The position numbers were made by a program, and so were the translations under genes. This document shows positions 20,731 through 30,716 of a stretch of DNA of 64,000 bases, in pieces (positions within the stretch are counted from its first letter, which is position 1; every line of letters begins with the position of its first letter). Source of the stretch: Pyropia yezoensis (Eukaryota > Rhodophyta > Bangiophyceae > Bangiales > Bangiaceae); the NCBI GenBank assembly GCA_009829735.1, contig CM020619.1, positions 14,499,777 to 14,563,776 on the forward strand. Direction: 5' to 3'. The notes beneath the pieces are model-generated. The model was not told where the DNA came from and made no database searches. It was given only the letters and a program-made list of their open reading frames with translations.

Positions 20731-21936
20731 GGCCCCAGCCCCCGTGATGAGGGAGGGGGGGGGGCAGGGGGGGCGGGCGGCGCCGGCCGGCGGGGGCGGG
20801 CCGGGTGGCGCGGCCGCTTGGACGGGCCGTCGGGTGTCACATGCGCCTGGTCAACAGACGAACGGAAGGGGGGGGGGGAGGAAGGAGAAGGGCGGAGCAA
20901 GGCCAGGGAAGCAGGGGGGGGCCGATAGAGCTGGGGTTGGAAAGGGGGGAGCAGGACAGAGAGTGGCCGCGCCACACTGGTAAGATGCGGACAGTGGAGC
21001 GCCCCAGCGAGAGCGACACGGCGTGGAGCAGCCCCCTTGACGTCTGTGCGCGCTCCCGAAAGACGAGTCGCGTGCAGCGGCTTCTGCCTCTCTCAAGCTG
21101 ATGGAGGGGGGGGGCTGCGCAGACAGGCGCCACCCCAGGAGCGGGCCAGACAGAGGCCTGTCCTCGTGGGGCGGCGACGCCCAATAGGCACACGCTGCGG
21201 TCGCGCATGCGGGCAGCCTATTGGGCGGCCACCCATACCTCGGGATCGAACAGGGGGGGAGCGCACTCGACTCATCACGAGCACCACCTCACCGCACGAG
21301 TGGTGCGGGGCGCACCCCCCCACGGGCCTCAACTGTACGCTGCTCGCTTTTCTCGATGTACCCAATGCGTTGCGCGTTGGCGGGGGTGGGAGCAGCTTCC
21401 GCTCGCTGCCGCACGCTGCCGCGTGTGCCGTGGAGCGCGTGCATATGCGTGTACGCGCAGAAGCGCGCGCGATGTCGGCAAGGCTGAGGATTTTCATCGA
21501 CGAGGGAAACACAACCAGCAGAAAGACACAATCTACATGGAGAAGAAGAAAAAAATAAACGATGCCGCGGCTACAGCTGCGGCGTGGATGGAAAACCAGG
21601 GGCAAGGAAGCGCTGCGCCATACAGCGCACACTCCACAAAGCGACAATGCCAGCCCCAACACAGTGGCAAGGGGTCACCCGGTTGCAGGGCGTCCCGCTC
21701 CCGCCCCCCACGCGCTACTGCAGAACAGCGCTGTGAGTGAGGGGCCTCGGGGAGCGCAGACCAGAGAGCGCAACCTCCACGGGTCGGAGAGGGGGCATAC
21801 CCAAGCACATCGGCAAGGGAACACCCAGATGCACAACACGTCCACACACCGCCACTCTCCCCACACCTCGTGTGCCGCCACATGGCCCAGACGAGGCTAC
21901 CGTACACGACGGAGTGGACCCACCCGCCCCATCTGC
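20731..21936. other. Intergenic, no gene supported
   Basis: It lies between the start of AMMECR1 and the stop of the PsbQ-like gene, both on the minus strand. The part near 20870-20950 is G-rich. An A-rich patch at 21539-21558 (GAAGAAGAAAAAAATAAACG) is U-rich in the sense of the PsbQ-like gene and lies about 380 bases after its stop. Short open frames on both strands have no motif. Confidence 0.5.
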
Positions 21937-22662
21937 TCAAGCCTTGACCGCCGTCAACGACTCGGTGGCCTCCTCCACCGCCGCTTGCGGCACGTGCGCG
22001 AGCACCCACTCGAGCTGCGCCGACGCGGCGGCAAGCGCCTTTTTTGTGAACGTCAGGTACTCGACGCTCGGGCGGTTGGCCAAATCCATCGGGTCAAAGA
22101 ACTCAGTCACCGACGCGAGAAACTCGACCGCGTCCCGACCGTGCTGCTCCACCCCCGCCGCTATCGCCTTGTCGTCCACCCACAGCGCCACCTGCTTGAC
22201 GGACCCGCCCACGTCATTGCCCCGCAGCATCAGCCGCATTACCTGCCGCACGTCGCGCACGGTCGCCAGCTCCCCCTCATCGATGCTGGTCTGCAGGCTT
22301 GCACACGCATCCCGCACGCGGATGAGGGGGACGAGCGCCACGGGGAGGGGGCGGTCGGGCCGAGGGCGCTTGGCCGCCGCGGGGGTGGAGGGGAGGAAGG
22401 CGGCAGAAAAGGCTACCGCCGCGGCTGTCGCCTGAAGCAGAAACTGGCGGCGGGAAGGGGGGGATGAGGGGGCACCCGACATGCGAAGAGGAGTGACCAG
22501 GGGGGGGAAGGATGGGGTGGTGGCATGGGCATTCGCCGCGCACACCCTCTCCGCTGAGGCGACGAATGGAGAGGTGGTAGAGCCGAGACGAGACGTCAGC
22601 TGCGTGGAGCCGCCCCGACCAGTCAGCGAGGACGCCCCACTAGGGGCGACAAATGCGGCCAT
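21937..22662 (-). CDS. PsbQ/Psb31-like thylakoid lumen protein of photosystem II (Tat-targeted)
   Basis: This gene encodes 241 residues from ATG 22662 (MAAFVAPSGASS); the frame is open to 22815 without support. A bipartite presequence is visible. First comes a Ser/Thr/Ala-rich stromal transit peptide with Phe4. Then comes a twin-arginine lumen signal (SRRQFLLQATAAAVAFSAAF) ending in an Ala-x-Ala cleavage site at PAAAKR. The mature part is about 150 residues and all helical: IRVRDACASLQTSIDEGE, RDVRQVMRLMLRGNDVGG, GRDAVEFLASVTEFFDP and KKALAAASAQLEWVLAHV. Four helices of this length after a Tat signal resemble the extrinsic PsbQ/Psb31 four-helix bundle that stabilises the oxygen-evolving complex. 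A lumen location is well supported; the exact family is inferred. Confidence 0.65.
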   Translation of the reverse strand: MAAFVAPSGASSLTGRGGSTQLTSRLGSTTSPFVASAERVCAANAHATTPSFPPLVTPLRMSGAPSSPPSRRQFLLQATAAAVAFSAAFLPSTPAAAKRPRPDRPLPVALVPLIRVRDACASLQTSIDEGELATVRDVRQVMRLMLRGNDVGGSVKQVALWVDDKAIAAGVEQHGRDAVEFLASVTEFFDPMDLANRPSVEYLTFTKKALAAASAQLEWVLAHVPQAAVEEATESLTAVKA

Positions 22663-24615
22663 GGTAGAGCGAGGAAGAGTGGAAGGCGAGGGTGTCGAGC
22701 ACACACATGCCAGAGCAGTCAGCCCGTACGACCAAGCTGATGACGACGAAGTCGATCTTGGCGGCACGATCTTGGCTTCCAGCTCAACACAGAACCCATT
22801 CCCCGAGATTGTCACCTAAGTATTGTAAGTCTTAGTCTACATAAGACTTATCCGTGTCGAAGCTTTGTCACTTAAGCCAATAGGATGCACCGACGTGGTC
22901 GCTTGTTGATGGTCGACTTTCCATGAATTTGAAGCTCGGCACTCGAATCAGTATGTATCTCGAGAGGACAGCTTGAGGTCCCAGTCACTGTAAGCGGAAC
23001 AGGCCAGGCCTGTGCGGAACGGTGCGTACGTAAGCCCCTCGCGCCGGCACTCCCACCATCGTGGGTCAATGAATGACCTTGTTCAAACCATGGAATGGAG
23101 GCCGCCGTCAGTGGATGCGTGCCCCTTCGCTGGTGGTCGCCCGCCGGAGAGGCTGTCACTGGCGCCTTGACCTATGAAATCCTCGAGCACTTGGATGCTC
23201 GCACGACCCAGCACGTCCGACCCGCCAGCGGAGTCACTCGTCATCAGTGTCAGGCCTCTCTCACCGCCGCCAAGGACCAACCAGCAGCCCGTTGCCCGTG
23301 CGGCGGGGCCCGTCGAAGAAATCTCGATTTGTGCGCGGGCCGCCGCAGGAGGGAGGAGCAGTGGACAAGCCGTCAAGGCCGATTGCGTTCGCGGCTGTTG
23401 AGCAAAGTGCGGTTCTCAACAAGGTCCTCCTCTCCCCAGTATCCTGACAGTGATCGCAACTCTAATAGTGGTGGCGCGGCCTGTCGCTTCTGGACCGCGT
23501 AACACGGGGCTACTGCACGCGGTGCGTTGCTGCTTTCCGCGACGACGACCGGAGGGGTCTGGCCGGCCAGGCTTGGCCAGCAAAGCGCAACCTGACCAAG
23601 CGCTCGCAATCGACACCCTCATTGACGGCCTGGCCATGAATGTTGACGTGTCCCTTGAGCGGCGTCTGCGGTCGGCTCTTTGTCGCCGCCCCTCGGACGG
23701 GCGACAGTGCGGGACCCCTCCGCTCGCCACGACAGTGGGTTGGCGGCGGCGCGGCTGTCGAAAGCCCCAACAGCAGGGACGAAACGCGCCGACGCACATC
23801 ATATCTTGGCGCCTCCACCCCACATAGGTCTGGTGCACAACGCGCAGCGCGGCACAGGACGGGCTCGACACCTCTGCAAGCCGAGGTGCACGAGAGTGCC
23901 CGGGCCTTGGGTGCGCCCCCTCAGAGCAGCCGGTCCATGTGCTCTGCAGAGGGACCCGCCTCTTGGTCGATCATCGCCACTGAATGCGCGCTCCGCCACA
24001 CGGCTTCTTGTGTAAACCGTGGCAGGGGTGGGGGGCTCATCGTCACTGGGGGCGCTGCCAGACGCTGTCTTCCCCCCCTGCCCCCCTGCGAGACAAAGAG
24101 CAGCGAGCCCGGACGGTCACTCTTCCCATGAAGTGTCACCCGCAAAAGGGTGTGTCCGCGTGGTACGCTGCCTACCTCGGCAGAGTCCTCCAGTCGGATT
24201 CCCCAGCCTGCGCTCCCTCATCTGTGCAAAAAGCCCGCCGTGCGCTGTCCCTCCCTCCTCGCCTGGTAAGAACCACGCGCCTGTTCCCGGCCGCCGCTCG
24301 CATTTACAAGCGCGGCGGTGAGGACGGCTGGGGCGGCGGGGTCGTGAAGCGTGCAGACCGGCACAAGGTGAGGACGGGTGGCGGGAGGAGACAGCCGGCG
24401 GGGTCACGGTCGGGCGCCGTTGCGAGCGACGACCCGCCCCGCCGACCGCGACCGTCCCTACACGGTACATCAAGCCGCACGACCACCGGGCTGGTCGGGC
24501 CCGCCGCTGTGCACCTGGGTGGGATTGACCGTCGCCGTCGTGGTCATCGACGGGTCACCGGTGAGCCGACGCTGCAGCGCTTCTCCCTCAACCGCCACGC
24601 CCACCCTCGCGGGTC
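22663..24615. other. Divergent intergenic region of unlike composition, no gene supported
   Basis: It lies between the starts of the PsbQ-like and zinc-finger genes. From about 22,810 to 24,100 the sequence has balanced composition with almost no homopolymers, unlike the flanking host DNA. An AT-richer patch near 22,810-22,870 includes two TAAGTCTTA/TAAGACTTA-like inverted copies. Short open frames on both strands show no motif. It might be promoter sequence, a non-coding gene or a decayed insertion. Confidence 0.4.
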
Positions 24616-27600
24616 ATGGACGAGGAGCCCGATGAAGCGGCGGCGGCCACGGCCCGGGCGCAGGCGCTTGTCGCCGCCGCTGGGCGTCACCCCGACGCGT
24701 CCTTTGCGGCGGGCCTCGCCATCTCGTTTGCCGCCGACTCGCCAGAGGTCAAGGCGTGGCTGTATGGCGACGTCCCCGACCGTCCCGCCATGCAAAGCAC
24801 CCGCGCGCTCTGCTACCGGAGTGTCTTTGAGGGCCAGCCCGCCAGCCAGCTGTCGGTGGTTGGGGAGGCCAAGGTCATCAACGCCGTCGTCCCCTCCTAC
24901 ATGCTTGGCACGGTGCTGGCCACCACCAAGGCCCACCCGTTTGCCGCCATGGGCGCCGTCGTCTCGGGCTTGTCCTTTGCCGAGCTGACCACCCGCCGCC
25001 GGTTCGTCATCCGCAGCGACGCGCCCGCCTTTGAGCGGGTCGAAGTGGCAACGCTGGCCGACGGGGGGCTCATCACCCACGAGCGCTGCATCGTGCGGTG
25101 CGTCACAGCCAGCGGGGCGGCCGGCTGCTTGCACCACGAGGTGATCACCTGGCACCACGGGACGGTGCGCGTGCCGGGGGAGGTGCCACCGACCGAGACG
25201 GCCGCCCTGCGGCTGTTGCAGCGGTGCAGTCGGCGGCGGGAGCCGTGCGGCGGCTGTGCGCCGGGCGGGGAGGTGGTGCCCCAGCCGTGCGCGCACGTGG
25301 CAGCGCGTGCACGGGGCGTAGTCTTTTCGCGGGGGTGGGCCGACTACATGGACCTGTTGGTGGCCACGCCGGTCAAGGGGACGGCCCATTTTGAGCTGCA
25401 GCAGCCCGCCACCGCAGCGGCGGCCATGGCGGACCCACGGGGGGGGCCCGCAGGCTCGCCCGCCGCGGCCCACCCAGACGCGATGGCCCTGTCGGGCGGC
25501 TCATCGGTCAGCCCGCCAGGCGCTTCCGCCCCGGCCGCCACCGTCGCCCCCGCCGGCGCCACCCTCACGCAGGAAGCGCTGGACGCGGCCAGCGCGGTGC
25601 TACCGCCCGTCAGCTACCAGTGCGAGCACTTCATCCTTGACAGCCCAGAGCGGTTTTTCAGCACCACCCTCCGCCAGGCGATGGCCTTGGCAGAGGCCTA
25701 CCCGCCGCCGCCGAGCGCCACGCCGCAGGGTCGACCCGCCGACACGGCCGTTGCCCCTGCTGCCGTCGTCACCGGCACCCCCACGGTGGGCCGGGCGGGC
25801 GCCGAGCCGCGCCGCCCGCCCCCATCACCCACCAACCCGAGCGGGTGGGAGCACGCCGTCGCGCCATCGTCGAACGAAGTGCGGCTCGCACTTGAATACC
25901 CGGCTGCTGCTGCTACCGAGCCCGGCCAGGCCGCGGCGACGATGGGCGCTGTGGTGCATGGCAGCCTGTACTCGGCAGCTGCACCAGACGCCGTCGGCGG
26001 CACGGCCGTCGTGGATGCAGCCGTGGGGAGCACCGGGGGCCTGGCCGCTGTGAGCGCGGCCGCCACGGCCGAGCCGACCATGGACTGGCTGCCAGGAAGA
26101 GTAGCGGGAGAGTTTGAGGATGCACCACAGCCGGGAGCCCAGTCGTCCGCCTTGGAACAGACTCTCGAGCCGACCTTGTTCCCGGTTGACACGCCCCCCC
26201 TGTTTTCGCAAGTCACCCCTCCCTTGTTTTCCGCTACAACCCCGCAAGATGCCGCGTCCCCGATGCAAGGTGCCGCGCCTCCCATGCTGCCGCTACCCTC
26301 GCTGCCAAGCGCAATCTCCACGCCGTGGGGGACAGCTGGCCAGTGGCCCCACGACACGGGGATACCCCCCCTCGCAACCGGCGCCGCCTCTTCCGCGGCA
26401 TCATCCCGGCCGGCCGCCGCTCACCCCTACCACGGGCCGTCGAGAGGTCGGGCGGCATCTCCGCCACGACCGCGTCCGCACATGTGTGAACTGTGCGGGT
26501 CAAGCTTCTCGAGTGCTAGCGACCTGGCTCGCCACACGTCGACCGTTCACGATCGCATACGCCGGTGGCCGTGCGAGCTGTGCGGCTTTTCCGCGCTGCA
26601 GAAAGGGCATCTCACCACCCACATGGCCTCTGTGCACGCCACCGAGCGCCGGTTCGTGTGCGACAAGTGCCCACCCGGTCCGTCCGCTTTTCGTGGGGTG
26701 ACTCGCTCGGCAGTCCAGCGACACACACGGCGGGTTCACGAAGGCTCGCGCCCCTACGCGTGCATCGAATGCACCTCAACCTTTGCGTCCACGTCGGACT
26801 TGACCCGCCATCGGCGGCGGTTGCACGGCGCCAGCATCTCCACTCGGGCCGAGGCCCTGCGAGCGAGGGAGGAGGCTATGACAGCAGCAAGGGCGATGCG
26901 GGAAGCGGCGGCAACAGTGGGCGAAAGCGGAGCGGGCTCTTCATCCGCCGCTGTGGGTAGTCCGGTGGCCGCGCAACTGACGGTCGGCCGCTCCTCTGAG
27001 TCTGACCCCTCACTGTCGGCGGGGCTGAGCAGTTCGACCCTTGGCACCTCTTCCAGCTATGGGGCCGCCACCCTCTCTGAGTTTACCGCGTCGGGCGCAG
27101 TCGGTAGGCGTCCAGCGGTGGCCAGGACTAGCACACGCATGATGCCCAGCTCGGCGGTGGAGCCCGCCAGCTGGGGCCCGGACGCACAGTCCCTTCTTGA
27201 CGATGGAGGTACGTGGCCGCCTGCATCTATCCCACAAACGCATCAGGGTGAGCCCAGGCGTGTAGCCACGGCTGCTCCGTCCGCTGCCCGTGGATTCACG
27301 CCATTGCATGACAGCACGGACCAAGTGTCTGACTGGCAGCGGCACCTCCGTGACGCCCTCCCACCTGGTCGATCTTCCGAGGGTGAGCAGGCCGCCCATG
27401 TCGCGTACTCCATTGGCGTGGGAGGCGCCGTCCCAAGTCCGCCGACGCTCGGCAGCTACTTGGAGGCGCCTGGAAGTGGTGCCCCCACCGGCGGCAGCCC
27501 CGCGCTGGCACCCACCGCCGTGGTGGCGTCAGCACCCCAACCCCCTCGCGCTGCGTCTGAGGGAGGCACTTTGCCTGAGGTAGATACGGAGAGGCGCAAC

Positions 27601-27705
27601 ACGGAGGGTCGCGTGGGGTGCTTGCCTATGCGTCGGGTGGCCCGAGAACAAGATGGGAGCTTTTCGTGCTGCTTCTGGCCCCATCCTTACCCATGGCACC
27701 GGTGA
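24616..27705 (+). CDS. C2H2 zinc-finger protein with unrecognised N-terminal domain
   Basis: A single exon encodes 1,029 residues from ATG 24616. Residues 1-260 form a well-ordered, non-repetitive domain I do not recognise (FAAGLAISFAADSPEVKAWL; VVGEAKVINAVVPSYMLGTV; RFVIRSDAPAFERVEVATL; HHEVITWHHGTV). It contains a Cys-rich loop (CSRRREPCGGC ... CAH) near 205-235. A Ser/Pro/Thr-rich linker follows. Four C2H2 fingers occur at about 622-738. Fingers 1, 2 and 4 are C-x2-C-x12-H-x4-H; finger 3 has 17 residues between its Cys and His pairs. The rest is disordered and Ser/Ala-rich. The fingers imply nucleic-acid binding, probably a transcription factor; targets are unknown. Base composition is more moderate than in its neighbours. 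Confidence 0.8.
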   Translation: MDEEPDEAAAATARAQALVAAAGRHPDASFAAGLAISFAADSPEVKAWLYGDVPDRPAMQSTRALCYRSVFEGQPASQLSVVGEAKVINAVVPSYMLGTVLATTKAHPFAAMGAVVSGLSFAELTTRRRFVIRSDAPAFERVEVATLADGGLITHERCIVRCVTASGAAGCLHHEVITWHHGTVRVPGEVPPTETAALRLLQRCSRRREPCGGCAPGGEVVPQPCAHVAARARGVVFSRGWADYMDLLVATPVKGTAHFELQQPATAAAAMADPRGGPAGSPAAAHPDAMALSGGSSVSPPGASAPAATVAPAGATLTQEALDAASAVLPPVSYQCEHFILDSPERFFSTTLRQAMALAEAYPPPPSATPQGRPADTAVAPAAVVTGTPTVGRAGAEPRRPPPSPTNPSGWEHAVAPSSNEVRLALEYPAAAATEPGQAAATMGAVVHGSLYSAAAPDAVGGTAVVDAAVGSTGGLAAVSAAATAEPTMDWLPGRVAGEFEDAPQPGAQSSALEQTLEPTLFPVDTPPLFSQVTPPLFSATTPQDAASPMQGAAPPMLPLPSLPSAISTPWGTAGQWPHDTGIPPLATGAASSAASSRPAAAHPYHGPSRGRAASPPRPRPHMCELCGSSFSSASDLARHTSTVHDRIRRWPCELCGFSALQKGHLTTHMASVHATERRFVCDKCPPGPSAFRGVTRSAVQRHTRRVHEGSRPYACIECTSTFASTSDLTRHRRRLHGASISTRAEALRAREEAMTAARAMREAAATVGESGAGSSSAAVGSPVAAQLTVGRSSESDPSLSAGLSSSTLGTSSSYGAATLSEFTASGAVGRRPAVARTSTRMMPSSAVEPASWGPDAQSLLDDGGTWPPASIPQTHQGEPRRVATAAPSAARGFTPLHDSTDQVSDWQRHLRDALPPGRSSEGEQAAHVAYSIGVGGAVPSPPTLGSYLEAPGSGAPTGGSPALAPTAVVASAPQPPRAASEGGTLPEVDTERRNTEGRVGCLPMRRVAREQDGSFSCCFWPHPYPWHR

Positions 27706-29729
27706 CGGCGTGTGCCCGTGGCTACACACAGCCGACGCCGGGGGATGACGGAAAATTCCGTCAGCTTCCGTCACTCGGCCGCGACGCGTGGGCCCACGTC
27801 TCGGGGGTTCGGTGGTCGGTGGCCGTGCAGGTAAGTGCCTTGGTCACCGTGGCGCCAGGCGGTGGCAGTGCCGAACAGCGGGCCCCCCCAGCCACGACGC
27901 AGTTGGGAACACCCGCTGCATTCCGCTCCTCCTCGTCGACTCCCCCGTGGGTATGGCAGGCACCGAGGAAGAGGGCACGTAGGAGTAGTGCAACTGCGGG
28001 TGGCGCGGTCGGTCGCCATCCCCCCAGCACACACCGCGCAGCCGTCAGCACTTGTACGCGACACGAGCTCCCCGCGCCTCCGACGTAGCTGGTCAGCCGA
28101 GGCGTCAGAGGAGCCCGAAACGCATCGCCGCCCCTGCCACCGTCCTCGACGCATACTGGCGTCGCCAACCAATGGATGCGACGGTAGAGAATACAAACAG
28201 CCAGGCGGCCGCGCGACAACCTGCCGGGACGTACCCCCGCGTCCACAATGCATCACTGCTCCAATCACCCGTGCTCGACACCCAGTGCGTCAGCGCCGGC
28301 TCCACCTCCAAACCGTCACCGCCACCGCCGCCATATTGGCACTACTCTTCATAGCCCGCTGCCGCATGCTGGGCACCGCCGACATCCCCCCCGAACAGAA
28401 ACGGGAGACCACTCCCATGACGGAGGGTATCATCTGCTGTAGCAGAATGTCATGGGAGGTTCACCGTCCCACAGAGAGGTCGTCCCGCTCCGCCAACGTC
28501 ACCCGGCCTCCCAGCGTCGGCCGCTGCAGGGAGCCCGCGGCTGCCCCGCGACGGCCGCGGCGCACGGCCAACAGAGAGTCGTTGCGCGCCGACGTGACTT
28601 CAGCGGCAGACCCCCCTTCAGTATCGATATTAAACGGGGTTTAAGGGGCAGCGGAGAGGAATGGAGTGCCAGCCGATCCGCATCCTACCAGCGCACCCAC
28701 CCGAACGATTGCGTGCGGTGGGCAACCGGCTGACGGCCACGACGCACTATCCACTCAAAAACAGATTGTGCATGTACTGCATGTACAGCACTGTACACAG
28801 ATCTACGGAATCTTTCCAAAACCAATTGGCCACGGCCACCCGGCTTCTTCCACCTTCACCTTCGGCGGAGCCGTCGCTCCGTGCTCTCGTCCCGTTGGCT
28901 GGTACTGACGTCCCCCCCTCCCCTGTCGCCATCAGCTGCGTTTCGGACTTTTCCCCACGTGGCACGCCCACTCCCGTTCGCCCTGCCTCCCGCCCCCCCC
29001 CGAACCCGCGCTCCTCTCCCCCCCAGCCCCCCCTCCTCACCCCCGCGGCTGCCTACCTGATCTTCTGGCTGTCACCGCCACTGACGGCGGCCACCCCCCC
29101 CCCCCCCCCGCGGCGACACTGTGCCTGCCCGGTACCAGCACACTTCCTTGCCAGTCCCTGGGCTGGCTCAGGCCGGGGAGCGGAAGGGTGAGCCGGCGGC
29201 CATTTGTACATCCGGTCCCCGCCTCGCCCCCCCCCCCATCTTCCACTTCTCGGGCACACCCCCACCGACGCGGTGTGGCAGGTGTGTCTCCCAGTCGCGC
29301 CGGCCCACAGCTTGAGCGCCCCCCCCCACCCCCCCCTTCCCCCCTGGGGTTTGAACGTGAATCCTTCCGTCTCATTTGCCCCCCCCCCTCACCTTGCCCC
29401 CTCGTTGACCTCCCACCCGCCCCCTTCCCGCGATGGCGGCGGCGGTACGAGGGCAGGCCGTCGAGCGTGGTGGCTGCGACTTGCGCCTGCCCCCCCCCCT
29501 TGCGCCCCCGTGCCCCCCGCCCTCTTGGCCTCGCCGGCGGCGGCCGACTTGCACGCCGCCCCCCTCCGCGCCCCCCCGTAGAGCGCACGCGCCGCTCTGT
29601 GGAAGCGCCAGTGGCGGCGACGGTGGCGGCGGCGGCGACGGTGGCGGTGGCGGCGGCGGCGGCGGTGGCGGCGGCGGCGGCCGCCGCCGCTTGTCCTTCC
29701 TGCACGGCCCGCCTGCTTCCCTCGCCTCG
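27706..29729. other. Intergenic, no gene supported
   Basis: This stretch joins the zinc-finger stop to the next plus-strand ATG. An AT-richer patch at 28,740-28,840 contains GCATGTACTGCATGTACAG with clustered GTAC palindromes and could be promoter or terminator. The last 700 bases are C-rich leader-like sequence. The frame of the next gene is open back to an ATG at 29433, but that part is Pro/Arg/Gly low complexity. Confidence 0.45.
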
Positions 29730-30716
29730 ATGACCGCTGCTGCCCTGCTGCTGCCGTTCAACAGCCCGTCGGCGACGGCCTGGCTCTTCCCCCGCGCCCG
29801 GCCACTCGCCGTGTCGTCCCTGCCGGCGGGGCAAGGCAGGAGCGGCGGGAGGATGCTGCGACTGGGTCCCGCCCTGCGGGGCCCCCTCCATCTGCTGGGC
29901 GGCAGTGGGGTGGGCGCCGCGGGCGGGCTGCTGTCAGCCCCGCTGGGCGCGCTGCTCGCCACCGCCCGGCGGCGGCTGGCGTTGGCGGCCGCCGCGACCA
30001 CCCTCACCGTCGTCCGTGTGCGGCAGCTGGCGATGCGCGCTAAGACCACCACCGGCCGGGGGGGGCCGAGCGAGGGGTCCCCCTCTGCCGCTGCCGCCGC
30101 CGCCGCCGCCGCCGCCGCGGCTGGGGAGCCGCTCGGCGCGCTGTCCATTGCGATGCTTGAGCCAATGGCGACGCCACCACAGCCGCCATCGACGCCCTGC
30201 CGCGGCGGCGATGGCCGCGGCGTGGCGGTCTTGGTCATTGCCGACCGGTCGTCTGCATCGGCAGCGACCGCGTGGGGCACCCGCCTGCTATCAGCGGTCG
30301 CGACGCCGCCACCCGCGGTACCTCGCATTGCCGTGGCCGCCGTCATTGACGTCTCGTCGTTGCCCGCGGTGGCGGCCAGTGTGGTACGGCAGTACCTGTC
30401 GGCGCTGACCGACGTGCACGTGCTGGACGGGCCGCGGGGAGGGGCAAGAGGTAGGGGCGTGGGGCTTCGGCGGCCGGGCGAGGCGCTCCCGCCTCCGCCG
30501 ACGGGCGGTGGGGTGGCGGTGCTGGACAGCGCTGGTGCGGCGCGCGGGGAAATGGGCTTTGTGCCCGGCCGCGTGCGGTTGGTGGTAGTTGACCTCGGCC
30601 TCGGCCGCATCCTCCGCGCCCAAGACGTGGGGCCGCAGGGGACTAGCGGCGTGGACGATGAAGTGCTACGGCGGGTGCTAGACGTGGCGTATGCGGCGGC
30701 GGCGGCGCAGCTGTGA
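29730..30716 (+). CDS. Organelle-targeted unknown protein, possibly thioredoxin-like fold
   Basis: This gene encodes 328 residues from ATG 29730 (MTAAALLLPFNSPSATAWLF). Residues 1-110 are rich in Ala, Leu and Arg with almost no acid, like a mitochondrial or plastid presequence. After an Ala run, the C-terminal 170 residues alternate hydrophobic strands and helices: GVAVLVIADRSS, AWGTRLLSAV, IAVAAVIDVSSLPAVAASVV, GVAVLDSAGAARGEMGF and VRLVVVDLGLGRILRAQDV. This strand-helix rhythm recalls thioredoxin-like proteins, but there is no CxxC, so the resemblance is weak. No family is assigned. A T-rich region with TTTTTTTTGTTTTTTTTTG follows at about 30,925-30,943. Confidence 0.55.
   Translation: MTAAALLLPFNSPSATAWLFPRARPLAVSSLPAGQGRSGGRMLRLGPALRGPLHLLGGSGVGAAGGLLSAPLGALLATARRRLALAAAATTLTVVRVRQLAMRAKTTTGRGGPSEGSPSAAAAAAAAAAAAGEPLGALSIAMLEPMATPPQPPSTPCRGGDGRGVAVLVIADRSSASAATAWGTRLLSAVATPPPAVPRIAVAAVIDVSSLPAVAASVVRQYLSALTDVHVLDGPRGGARGRGVGLRRPGEALPPPPTGGGVAVLDSAGAARGEMGFVPGRVRLVVVDLGLGRILRAQDVGPQGTSGVDDEVLRRVLDVAYAAAAAQL

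Noticed and set aside
23083-24321. Short frames between the PsbQ-like and zinc-finger genes
   Set aside because: Both strands hold similar short frames, none with a motif or a convincing start; no gene claimed.
29340-29370. GGTTTGAAC-like stretch as a tRNA T-arm
   Set aside because: No matching acceptor, D or anticodon arms could be paired around it. I found no tRNA or rRNA gene by eye, though a covariance scan could.
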